Below, in pieces: positions 47,144 to 56,783 of a stretch of 64,000 nucleotides of DNA. A program made the translations under genes and the position numbers. Numbering within the stretch: the stretch's first letter is position 1; each line of letters starts with the position of its first letter. The notes beneath the pieces were generated by a model. It made no database searches. It was not told the DNA's origin and was given only the letters and a program-made list of their open reading frames with translations. The stretch is taken from positions 16,214,507 to 16,278,506 of the forward strand of contig NC_090180.1 in the NCBI RefSeq assembly GCF_024679245.1, given 5' to 3'. This stretch comes from Pseudorasbora parva (Eukaryota; Chordata; Actinopteri; Cypriniformes; Gobionidae).

Positions 47144-48372
47144 CACTGATCAGTTATAACATTATGACCACGGACAGGTGAAGTGAATAACACTGAATAT
47201 CTATTAATCACAGCACCTGTTAGTGGGTGGGATATATATCCTCAAAGTTGATGTGTTAGAAACAGAAAGAATGTACAAGAGTAAGGATCGAGCGAGTTTG
47301 ACTGGAGCCAAATTGTGAGGGCTAGACAACTGGGTCAGAGCATCTCCAAAACTGCAGCTGTTTTGGGGTATTCCTGGTCTGCAGTGGTCAGTATTATCAA
47401 AAGTTGTCCAAGGAAGGAGCGTGGTGAATCGGCGACAGATTGATGTCCGATAAAACAGATGAGTTACTGTAGCTCAACTTGCTCAAGTAGTTTATGCTGG
47501 TTCTGATACAAAGGTGTCAGAATACACAGTACATTGCAGTTTGTTGTGTGTGTTTTGCACAGCCGCTGACCAGTCAGAGTGCCTATGCTGACCCCATCCA
47601 TTGCTGAAAGCGCCGACAGTGGGCATGTAAGCATCAGAACTGGACTACGGAGCATTGGAAGAAGGTCTGATGAACTCACGTTTTCTTTTACATCACTTGG
47701 ATGGTAAGGTGCGTGCGTCACTTATGTGGGGAACACATGGTACCAGGATGTACTATGGGAAGAAGGCAAGCCGGCAGCGGCAGCTTAATTGCTTTAGGCA
47801 ATGTTCGGCTGGGAACCCAGGTGAAAAATATTTAATATTAAATGCATTAAAAGTGTACTCGAGTATGTTTCTAGTACAATACAAATATACTATAATGACT
47901 TTTCAATGCATTTAATAGTCTTTTTCACCTGGGAAACCTTGGGTCCTGCCATCAATGTGGATGTTACATTGACACTTACAACCTACCTAAGAATTGTTGC
48001 AGACCATGTACACCCTTTCTCTGGTGGCTGTGGCCTCTTTCAGCAGGATAATGTGCCCTGCCACAAAGCAAAAATGTTTCAGGAATGATTTGACGAGTAC
48101 AACAATGAGTTTGAGATGTTTACTTGGCCTCCAAATTCCCCAGATCTCAATCCAATCGAACATCTGTGGAATGTGCTGAACAAGCATGTCTGATTCATGG
48201 TTGCTCAACCTCGCTGCTAAAAGGAACTGCTGCTAACATCTTGGTGCCAGATACCACAGCACACCTTCAGGGGTCTAGTGGAGTCCATGCCTTGATGGGT
48301 CAGGGAGGTTTTGGCAGCAAAATGGAGACCAACAAATTATTAGGTCATAATGTTATGCCAGATCAGTCAGTG
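47144..48372 (+). mobile_element. Tc1/mariner-like element A (1.2 kb) with decayed transposase
   Basis: The ends CACTGATCAGTTATAACATT and its inverted counterpart (AATGTTATGCCAGATCAGTC ... GTG) are each flanked by TA (47142-47143, 48373-48374). The interior has transposase remnants in plus orientation: FQQDNVPCHKAKMF and WPPNSPDLNPIEHLWNVLN, holding the second Asp and the final Glu of the DD34E triad. Stops and frameshifts abound, and a small MITE is inserted in it at 47823-47935. It belongs to a different Tc1 family from elements B and C. Confidence 0.85.
47823..47935. mobile_element. Small MITE inside Tc1 element A
   Basis: CAGGTGAAAAATATTTAATA at the left and AGTCTTTTTCACCTG at the right are inverted, with AAATGCATTAAAAGT and ACTTTTCAATGCATTT as inner arms. 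Flanking GGGAACC and GGGAAACC resemble an imperfect target duplication of about 8 bases, hence hAT-like. It interrupts the transposase coding remnant, so it inserted after Tc1 A. Confidence 0.65.
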
Positions 48373-48679
48373 TACAATAATTTTACCTACACATTGACCT
48401 TTAAAATTATGAATAATAGACCTGCCCTGAGAATTATTTACTGGAGTAAATGGTGTGACAGCTAGGGTTATACTCAATTCTGCTCAATTCCATCACAAAG
48501 AGCCAAATATTATATCTTTAAAAAATTGTGCAGTTTCCTAGATACAAGAGGTGTCTCATCTTACCCCACTCACTCAGACTGTGCCTTGTGAATGTATTCA
48601 AACCCTGGAAAAACGAATCATTTGCTGAATTACAACTCCTGTAGTTTGTTTAATCATTCTTCATTAAAACCATGAGATA

Positions 48680-50314
48680 CATTGCCTTGCGAAAGTATTC
48701 GGCCCACTTGAACTTTGCAACCTTTTGCCACATTTCAGGCTTCAAACATAATGATATAAAACTGTAATTTTTTGTGAAGAATCAACAAGCGGGACACAAT
48801 CATGAAGTGGAATGAAATTTATTTATATATTTCAATCTTTTTTAACAAATCAAAAACTGAAAAATTGGGCGTGCAAAATTATTCGGCCCCCTTAAGTTAA
48901 TACTTTGTAGCTCCAACTTTTGCTGCGATTACAGCTGTAAGTCGCTTGGGGTATGTTTCTATCAGTTTTGCACATCGAGAGACTGAAATCTTTGCCCATT
49001 CCTCCTTGCAGAACAGCTCGAGCTCAGTGAGGTTGAATGGAGAGCGTTTGTGAACAGCAGTTTTCAGTTCTTTCCACAGATTCTCGATTGGATTCAGGTC
49101 TGGCCTTGACTTGGCCATTCTAACACCTGGATATGTTTATTTTTGAACCATTCCATTGTAGATTTTGCTTTATGTTTTGGATCATTGTCTTGTTTGAAGA
49201 CAAATCTCCGTCCCAGTCTCAGGTCTTTTGCAGACTCCATCAGGTTTTCTTCCAGAATGGTCCTGTATTTGGCTCCATCCATCTTCCCATCAATTTTAAC
49301 CATCTTCCCTGTCCCTGCTGAAGAAAAGCAGGCCCAAACCATGATGCTGCCACCACCATGTTTGACAGTGGGGGTGGTGTGTTCAGGGTGATGAGCTGCG
49401 TTGCTTTTACGCCAAACATAACGTTTTGCATTGTTGCCAAAAAGTTCAATTTTAGTTTCATCTGACCAGAGCACCTTCTTCCACATGTTTGGTGTGTCTC
49501 CCATGTGAATATCTTTAAGAAATGGCTTTCTTCTTGCCACTCTTCCATAAAGGCCAGATTTGTGCAGTATACGACTGATTGTTGTCCTATGGACAGAGTC
49601 TCCCACCTCAGCTGTAGATCTCTGCAGTTCATCCAGAGTGATCATGGGCCTCATCTCTGATCAGTCTTCTCCTTGTATGAGCTAAAAGTTTAGAGGGACG
49701 GCCAGGTCTTGGTAGATTTGCAGTGGTCTGATACTCCTTCCATTTCAATAGTATCAAGTATCACTCCTTCCATTTCATATAGTTTCAATAGTAGAGCACA
49801 AATGCTTGCACAGTGCTCCTTGGGATGTTTAAAGCTTGGGAAATCTTTTTGTATCCAAATCCGGCTTTAAACTTCTCCACAACAGTATCTCGGACCTGCC
49901 TGGTGTGTTCCTTGTTCTTCATGATGCTCTCTGCGCTTTAAACGGACCTCTGAGACTATCACAATGCAGGTGCATTTATACGGAGACTTGATTACACACA
50001 GGTGGAGTCTATTTATCATCATTAGTCATTTAGGTCAACATTGGATCATTCAGAAATCCTCACTGAACTTCTGGAGAGAGTTTGCTGCACTGAAAGTAAA
50101 GGGGCCGAATAATTTTGCACGCCCAATTCTTCAGTTTTTGATTTGTTAAAAAAGTTTGAAATATCCAATAAATTTAATTCCTCTTCATGATTGTATCCTA
50201 CTTGTTGTTGATTCTGCACAAAAAAATTACAGTTTTATATCTTTATGTTTGAAGCCTGAAATGTAGCAAAAGGTCGCAAAGTTCAAGGGGGGCGAATACT
50301 TTCGCAAGGCACTG
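48680..50314 (-). mobile_element. Tc1/mariner-like element B (1.6 kb)
   Basis: Long inverted ends of about 200 bp, with outermost CAGTGCCTTGCGAAAGTATT (right end) and CATTGCCTTGCGAAAGTATT (left end), are flanked by TA at 48678-48679 and 50315-50316. It contains one transposase pseudogene on the minus strand. It is closely related to element C at 59512. Confidence 0.9.
48897..49925 (-). pseudogene. Tc1 element B transposase, one frameshift plus damaged N-terminus
   Basis: Minus strand. The helix-turn-helix half near 49654-49925 is readable only in pieces and contains a small duplication of CTCCTTCCATTTCA. The frame 49094-49654 gives [26 protein letters not shown] (first catalytic Asp), [13 protein letters not shown] and [14 protein letters not shown] (second Asp). 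The frame then shifts at about 49094-49118 and continues [17 protein letters not shown] (catalytic Glu, DD34E) to TKY at 48897. The enzyme would cut and paste the element at TA; this copy is inactive. Confidence 0.88.
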
Positions 50315-50347
50315 TAATTTTACATTTAATATTCTTTTCAATATTAA

Positions 50348-50348
<1 letters not shown>

Positions 50349-50412
<64 letters not shown>
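50349..50412. repeat. (TTA)n microsatellite
   Basis: About 21 ATT units. Confidence 0.95.
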
Positions 50413-50416
<4 letters not shown>

Positions 50417-52138
50417 CTATTCATTATTTTGTCTGTTTTAACGTGGCTCTCCAGTCCTCACTGATAAAAACATCTTTAAAAGAGATTAATGGTATTCAAA
50501 ATTTGTATTCATTGTAATACATCCATTATATTATGAAAATTCATTAAACAGTACTTCAGTATATTTTTTCTGGAAATGTTAAAATAGAATGAAACAAATG
50601 TCACACAAAAAATGATTGATATATATTTATACATAAAAATATTGAAATATTGAAAATGAAAGGGGTTTGAACACTTTTGCAAGGCACTGTAGTTTAATTT
50701 CAATTTGTTTAAATGTAGTGGGTGAATATTTTACATTAGCAAGCATTGAAAACATCTGAGAAAGTGTTTTACATGGTATATGCACATTTGTTGAAAACCT
50801 AAGTAAATAAGTGCAAACATAAGGATAAAGGCCTGTGCACACCAAAGACGATAACTATAAAGTCTGAATAATTATACACTTTTACATCGTAGGCCCAAAC
50901 CTTTTACTTAACTGCTCCATTCCATGCCGATCCGGCCCTTGTAACAGGAATGTAATTTAAATGTGTCAGGTATTGCCATGGTATGACAACAGTTTACTGA
51001 TGATATGAGATGTAAATAGCAACCACGTTATGGAGAATGATCAAATATTTCTTTTAATTTTATTATTAATTTGTGTTTACATCGCTCAAATAGCATGAGG
51101 CGAGAGGCTTCAAAGCTTTTGCCCATCGGGATTACTCAGGGTCAGGGTCAGGTTTACTTTTTCAAGTCGGCTTGCTGACATTTTAAATATGGATATTTTT
51201 CCATATTTACAGAAACGTGCCACTTCGCTTTATTAACCTCCTGGAGCCATGTTAATAAAGTTATATGATGGATAGATGCACTTTTATGAACTTCAAAAAT
51301 AACCCAAAAATTCACTGCCATTATAAAGCTTGGAAGAGCAATATGACATCATGACTTTGCGTAAACATACACGGCACTTTCTAAAGCCAAGTGGCGTGTT
51401 ATCTGTACGCATTTTGAGCTATCCGCGTGTATGTTTACGCCGTGTGATTCCGCATGTAAGTCTACGGCGAAACGAACCATCATCTCCGCTTGTATATGTA
51501 TGCCATGTGATTACACCAACCTGATCTCACAGAATTAATATTTATAGCCTAATTTTATATTTTGGCGCAACTAACTCCACTTCTACCCTAAACCTACCCA
51601 CTCTCAACAATATAAAACACGTAACAGCTAAATAAATGTCACATATCAGTCACATGTATTTATTGCAAAAACTGACCAAAAAAACTGTATAAAAAGTATT
51701 AACTCATGTTTCATTCCAAGTCTTCTGAAGTCATAAGATATTTTCATGTGAAGAACAGAGTTGATCTTAATGTTTTAGTCCTTGAAATGATGATCGTGCC
51801 CCTTTGTGAATAGAACACACACGCACTCGTTAATATTTCGCATTCACATAATACACACGACACTTTAGCATGACGCAATTGGTCACATGACGCATAAAAG
51901 CCAATGGCATTTTACAATCAAAGCTGACGTAATGACACAATGGGTCACGAGACATATGTCAGCAAATGCTGTCAAAGCTGATGTGACGTTTCCAACCCTA
52001 ACCTAAAAGATGTTTTAATTCACAGCAAACTGCAAACAGCACCTAATTATAATAAAAGTAGTATTATTAAATATTTCACGCCCCTAAAATTCATCAAGAG
52101 TAGGTCCACGGGTCGGATTTTTCATTTACCTCATGTTC
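50413..52138. other. No gene seen
   Basis: AT-rich intergenic sequence; several low-complexity stretches, no recognisable product or terminus. Confidence 0.45.
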
Positions 52139-52440
52139 TGAACGCTCGAGCTTCTAACTGTATATACTTGATATTCTGTTCCAAATGTAGAAGACAGTAC
52201 ATTGGGGAGACCAAAAATCAACTGCAGTATCGTATATACAGACACATATATAACATCAAACACAAGATCGAAAAGCGCAGACAGGTGGTTCTACATTTTC
52301 TGGCCCTTGGACTGACCTCTCTGCGGTTCTTAGCTCTACAGACGTGTAACTTTTGGACCCTGAGTGACTGTCTTAGGGCAGAAAGGACTTGGATAAAATG
52401 CCTGGACATGATGTTCCCTTAAGGTCTTAATGAGATTTGA
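52139..52440 (+). pseudogene. Penelope-like element C-terminus (GIY-YIG endonuclease relic)
   Basis: The frame reads NARASNCIYLIFCSKCRRQYI and GETKNQL, i.e. the Cys-x2-Cys linker and the YIG part of a GIY-YIG endonuclease, then RIYRHIYNIK, VVLHFLALG, and RAERTWIKCLDMMFP followed by a stop where related proteins continue GLNE. This is the end of a Penelope-like retroelement ORF (reverse transcriptase upstream is missing). It is a short, dead fragment. Confidence 0.6.
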
Positions 52441-53266
52441 GTGGTTCGTCTTTTACTTCACAGGAGTGACCGGCACGGAAACCCTTATAAAACCGACCCT
52501 CACACCCTCAATCTGCCTAAAACCTACCCTCACACCCCCAGTCGACTTAAAAACCTACCCCGGACAATCACACCCCACCTAAAATATTTGAAATGTATTA
52601 TTAATCTTTGGCGGATGGACTTGACGTTACTGATCACTTTTGGGGATTTTCTTCACACAAATCAATCGTTTGGCCTTGGAACACTTGGGATATTTGTACT
52701 TTCTGAATAAATTGTAGTTGTATCTGCCTGTTATATCCTGTTTTTTATAATACACAAATGGGTAGGTTTAGGGAAGAGTTTGAGTTACGCGTTCAAAATG
52801 TATCTGAATTTGTGTGTGATGGGTAGGTTTAGGGTTAGGGGCAATGTAGGGGGATAGAATGAAACAGCGCTGATAGACACGCTAAAAAGCGATTATGCTT
52901 CTTGATAGCATGCCAAAATGTCATACGAATTGGCGTGTCATGCATACGCCATTTCATGAGATCCAGGACATTTTTAATATAACTGAAAGAAGAATGTCAT
53001 ATACACCTAGGATGGCTTGAGGGTGAGTAAATTATGGGCTAATTTTCATTTTTGGATGAACTAACTCTTAAGGACCTTGAGCATTTAATGCGGCAGTCGG
53101 GATAATTTCAAGGCTCGCTTATTATATACAGAAAATGATCATCTGGTGTTGTTGTGGAAGCCAATTATTGTTACAGTTAACTTTCTTGGTGTGAACAGGC
53201 TTTTCAAATATGGAATCTGCAATCTCAGAAATCCAACTGGAGTGTTCAAATTTTGTGAGTATTGTG
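52441..53266 (-). other. 3' flank of gpr158
   Basis: Probably includes the 3' untranslated region of gpr158 (minus strand, running leftwards from 53266). It contains another GGGTAGGTTTAGGG repeat (about 52757-52860) and the word GGGTGAGTAAATTATGGG at about 53020. A polyadenylation signal could not be chosen with confidence. Confidence 0.4.
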
Positions 53267-55003
53267 TCATGCACTCTTCCCTGACAACTCATCAAAGTCC
53301 CATGGGCAAACTTCAGCCATGTTGAGGTAAGTGGACGGTGTACGTGTTGTTTGGTTCTCAGTTGTTGGAGGGTTTTTATCATTAGAGGTAACACTTGGCA
53401 ATGATTCTGTCTCCCAGGAACAAGCATCAGCACGTTTACTGCTGCTGATGGCGGTGTCTCTACTAGAGCTTCTCCTCCTGCCATATGCCACCATGGCAGC
53501 TTGGTCTCCCTCTGATGATTGGCTTGTGCGTCGTTTCTCGGAGGGTTTGCTTGAGGAGCTTCTCCGTTCCTTGTTGGACCTTCGTTTATCATCCTCTTTA
53601 TCCTTGGCTTTCTCTTTGGAAGAGCAGGATCCTTTTCTTTTTGAGCAAGAATCTCTTCTCTTTGAATGGTGTGTGGGACTGGAAGTCTGGACCTTATTGG
53701 GGGACAGAGGGGGATCATAATCCCAAGGGCAGATATCCACCATGAGAGTTGGAGGCTGCAAAAGGCTTCCTGTGGACTTTGAGATATCTGAGAGGACAAT
53801 CTTGGGCTTTCCATCTGTGGGTGTGACACTTTTCTTGCGTCGTGTTCTCTCAGGGGACAGTCCTGCAGGTTCCATTGGTTGGATTGTTGGATCCTCAAAG
53901 TTCCAAGGACTAGTGTCTTTATGGGCAGTGAGGTTAAGGGGTGATTTGGGTTTCCTCCCTTCCTCCCTGTCCCCAGTCTTATCTCTGGAGCGACGTCGAT
54001 TTGACGGAGATTGGCCCAAACCTTTTTGTTTGTGTTGAGACTTGTGTCCAGTTTTTGCATTGCTCCCATGGATCGTGTTGGTTTCGGTGGGGGCAATGGA
54101 AACATGCTTTTGGGACTTCCCCTCCGATGGAGTGGGTAACTCCTCCATTTCCCAAGGGCACACCTCAGAGAGGTCATACAGGTCCTTGCTCTTCCCTGGT
54201 TCAGAACAAATGGAGGGCTGACTGCCACTCACCTGCTGCTTCATGATGCCCATCTTACTAGGTGTTTTGGTGTACTCAACCGACTGGCTGATGATCATTT
54301 TTGGTAAACACTCTGGGGATTCAGCAACTTCCGAAAGCGCTGTGCTGTCCTTTGCTTTGAGACCTTTTTTACTGGCATCTTCCACACTGTGGGTCTTCCC
54401 TGCAATGCCCAGCGTCCTTTCTCTGGCGTTAGCAATGACAGACAGTGACTTCTGTAACATTGAGGTTCGAAGAAGTGCAGGCTTTTTTTCTGCTGCTAAA
54501 TTATGTGCACTGGCGGACTTGCACACTAAGGGCACTGACTCAGTAGATTCAGCTAACTCAACCTTTGGCACCTCAGGGTTCTTCTTGTTGGTCCTCCGGC
54601 CCATCAAGGTATCAAGCAGAGAAGCCTCAGTAGTAGAGTTCTCCATTTTATCTTCAGGCACCCCACTGATTTCCCCACCTTGGTCATGTGTATGGTCATA
54701 GCTATGAGATCTTTTCAGTGAGAACATCTTTCTCTTCAGCGAGTCTTCCCTTGACTTCCCAGAGTGAGATGGGTCAAATGGGTTTCTCCTCAGGGTGCTT
54801 CTGTTACTCCCATGGTCACTTCCATCTCGATCTTCCCGGCTGTACTGTCGACTCACCGTCTCAGGTATTTCCGTGATGCGACGCATAAGTGTCCGTCCAA
54901 GTCCCCTCTTGGAACTGCGTTTTTTCTGTAAGTGAGGGTTGTTAGCCAGCATCTTCTTTCTTTTATAGATCTCCAGTTGGGAATAGAGTTTCTTGAGCTC
55001 CTC
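53267..55003 (-). CDS. gpr158: GPR158-type orphan receptor, last coding exon (cytoplasmic tail)
   Basis: 578 codons plus stop. A consensus acceptor (TTGATTATTTCAG) precedes EELKKLYSQLEIYKRKK at 55003, in phase 0 with the previous exon. The tail begins with a coiled-coil-like segment and the block MLANNPHLQKKRSSKRGLGR, MRRITEIPETVSRQ, which I recognise as highly conserved in GPR158, then SVPLVCKSASAHNL and RTSMLQKSLSVIA. Repeated Cys-Pro-Trp-Glu-like motifs follow: EVCPWEMEE, DICPWDYDP and EVCPWDFDE near the end, with degenerate TSPWNFED and ACSWETES. These motifs are characteristic of GPR158/GPR179 tails, which recruit G-protein-regulating (RGS7-Gbeta5) complexes. The few motifs argue for GPR158, since GPR179 has many more. 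Basic Ser/Arg/Lys-rich linkers lie between. Reading is uninterrupted. Confidence 0.92.
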   Translation of the reverse strand, partial: EELKKLYSQLEIYKRKKMLANNPHLQKKRSSKRGLGRTLMRRITEIPETVSRQYSREDRDGSDHGSNRSTLRRNPFDPSHSGKSREDSLKRKMFSLKRSHSYDHTHDQGGEISGVPEDKMENSTTEASLLDTLMGRRTNKKNPEVPKVELAESTESVPLVCKSASAHNLAAEKKPALLRTSMLQKSLSVIANARERTLGIAGKTHSVEDASKKGLKAKDSTALSEVAESPECLPKMIISQSVEYTKTPSKMGIMKQQVSGSQPSICSEPGKSKDLYDLSEVCPWEMEELPTPSEGKSQKHVSIAPTETNTIHGSNAKTGHKSQHKQKGLGQSPSNRRRSRDKTGDREEGRKPKSPLNLTAHKDTSPWNFEDPTIQPMEPAGLSPERTRRKKSVTPTDGKPKIVLSDISKSTGSLLQPPTLMVDICPWDYDPPLSPNKVQTSSPTHHSKRRDSCSKRKGSCSSKEKAKDKEDDKRRSNKERRSSSSKPSEKRRTSQSSEGDQAAMVAYGRRRSSSRDTAISSSKRADACSWETESLPSVTSNDKNPPTTENQTTRTPSTYLNMAEVCPWDFDELSGKSA

Positions 55004-55199
55004 CTGAAATAATCAAGATTTTCATACTTATGTCCCTTTAGAAGAACAATTTAATTAAAATATGTATTACGTGAAAAAGAACCCAGTTCTCTTTCTATTC
55101 TTGATCGCTTTATATGATGAACAGATTGACCTTAGACTTTTATATACATAAATATTCATCAACATAAACAGAAGCTTGAGAATGTCCGCTTGATGTGTG

Positions 55200-55975
55200 A
55201 CAACCAATGAGGTTCATTCTTGTGTTACACAGCACATTTGAGCTTCTGCAAGAAACAATGAGGTTCATCCTCATGTTATGCAGCACATCTGAGCTTCTGC
55301 AAGAACCAATGAGGTTCATTCTTGTGTGTTATGCAGCATGTTTGAACTTTGGCAAGACCCAATAAGGTTAATTCTTGTGTTATGCAGCACATAAGAGCTT
55401 CTGCAAGAACGAATGAGGTTTGTTCTCGTGTTATGCAGCATGTTTGAGCTTCCACAAGAACCAATGAAGCTTGTTCTTATGTGTTAGGTAGCATGTTTGA
55501 GCTTCCACAAGAACAAGTGAGGTTCATTCTCATGTTACAAAGCACATTTGAGCTTCAGAAAGAATCAACAAGGTTAATTCTTGTGGGTTACATGAATTTA
55601 GGCTTTTATTCACATAAACCTTCATCCACTCACACATCAGTAGTGGTAAATGGAAGCTCAAGCATGTCCACTTGACATGCAACGATTAATGAGGTGCATT
55701 CTTGTGTGTTACTCACCACATTTGAGCTTCCACAAGAAGCAATGAGGTTCACTCTTGTGTGTTGTGCAGCATGTTATGCAGCACGTTTGAGCTTCCGCAA
55801 GAACTAATAAGGTTCATTCTTGCGTTACGCAGCACATTTGAGCGTCCGCAAGAACCAATGAGGTTCATTCTTGCGTTATGCAGCACGTTTGAGCTTCCAC
55901 AAGATCCACTGAGGTTCGTTCTCATGTTATGCAGCATGTTTGAACTTTGGCAAGAACCAACTCCAGTTACCCCAA
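55200..55975. repeat. Minisatellite (51-53 bp unit, 12 copies) in the gpr158 intron
   Basis: The unit CAAGAACCAATGAGGTTCATT CTTGTGTTATGCAGCACATTTGAGCTT-like recurs with its GAGCTT or GAACTT anchor at 55240, 55291, 55344, 55395, 55446, 55499, 55550, about 55730, 55789, 55840, 55891 and 55945. Spacing is 51 or 53 bases. The array is split by a longer unit: the flank at 55137-55205 (TCAACATAAACAGAAGCTTG, GTCCGCTTGATGTG) is echoed at 55590-55690 (TGGAAGCTCAAGCATGTCCA), i.e. a second-order duplication. Introns on either side remain spliceable. Confidence 0.9.
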
Positions 55976-56412
55976 ACGCTAAGTGTCAGGGCCAGAGGCA
56001 GACCGTAGTGAAGTTTTTCACGTTATCACTTTTCACTTTATTTATTTTTTTGTTGAAAACTTTTAGGTCACTACATTACAAAGCATAATGTCATACTTTT
56101 CATTATGCACTATGTTTCATGAATAAAATATGTTGTTTTTTTACCTTTAATTTACATTACAACTGTAAGAACGTACTAAATTTTTAATGCAATTAAGGAT
56201 TACATGATATTCAGTATGTAAGTAGTGCAGTAAAAAGTACAATATCATGCTTTGGAATGTTTTTCAAAGAAGAACACTTATAAACTACATATACTTGTAC
56301 TTTATCACTGATCAAAACACTATTCAGCCTCAACCACATTGGAAAGTTCCCATAAAACATGGAAACCTAACATGTGTGTGTGAATGATCAAGGACCAGTA
56401 AAGAAGTCTTAC

Positions 56413-56559
56413 CCTAATGTCCTCAGGGTCCAGACTGTGCTCACTCCATGCTGATGTTATGCTGCTGTTCAGGCAGGAGCCTGAGTGACCCATATCCAGT
56501 TCTTCTTCATAAGCCTCGGTGGCTATATCCTCTCGTGTTTGAGTTCCAGTAAAGAAGAA
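56413..56559 (-). CDS. gpr158: GPR158 exon upstream of the tail exon
   Basis: A 147-nt exon, 49 codons, phase 0 at both sides. The acceptor (TTCATTGCAG) precedes TTCTTCTTT and the donor AGG then GTAAGACT. It encodes FFFTGTQTREDIATE, YEEELDMGHSGSCLNSSI and SAWSEHSLDPEDIR, the juxtamembrane cytoplasmic segment between membrane segment 7 and the EELKKLYSQL helix; joining gives EDIR followed by EEL. An acidic stretch and a SLDPEDIR helix cap are visible. It belongs to the same transcript as 53267-55003 and 56678-56783. Confidence 0.88.
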
Positions 56560-56677
56560 CTGCAATGAAGGATGAAACAATCTATGAATATTTCATTAAA
56601 ACAGTACAGTGAAAATCTCCATAAGCTGCTCTACAGATTTCTATTCTACATTCTATAGATTTAAGGACAATAATTAC

Positions 56678-56783
56678 CTTTGGAATGAGAAGTAATCCCA
56701 GAGTAACTGTCACTGTCAGGTGTGTATGGACAAAAAATAACATTAGCATCCAGTCTGGATGCAGCCCAGTGCCAAGAGAGAAC
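56678..56783 (-). CDS. gpr158: GPR158 exon with transmembrane segment 7
   Basis: A 106-nt exon: acceptor CTCATTTACAG, donor CCAAAG then GTAATT. It starts with one base of a split codon and then reads FSLGTGLHPDWMLMLFFVHT followed by HLTVTVTLGLLLIPK, a hydrophobic 20-odd residue span. That is the seventh membrane helix of this class C receptor, followed by Pro-Lys at the cytoplasmic face. The next exon begins FFF in phase 0. The six other membrane segments, the extracellular cache-type domain and the signal peptide are not found to the right within the window, so those exons lie beyond 64000. Confidence 0.87.

Noticed and set aside
52750..52862. TTTAGGGTTAGGGGC as interstitial telomeric repeat
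   Set aside because: Only one or two TTAGGG-like units, embedded in a dispersed fish repeat that also occurs at 44.9 and 45.2 kb.
53122..54228. 368-residue minus frame
   Set aside because: Different frame overlapping the gpr158 tail exon; no splice or motif support.
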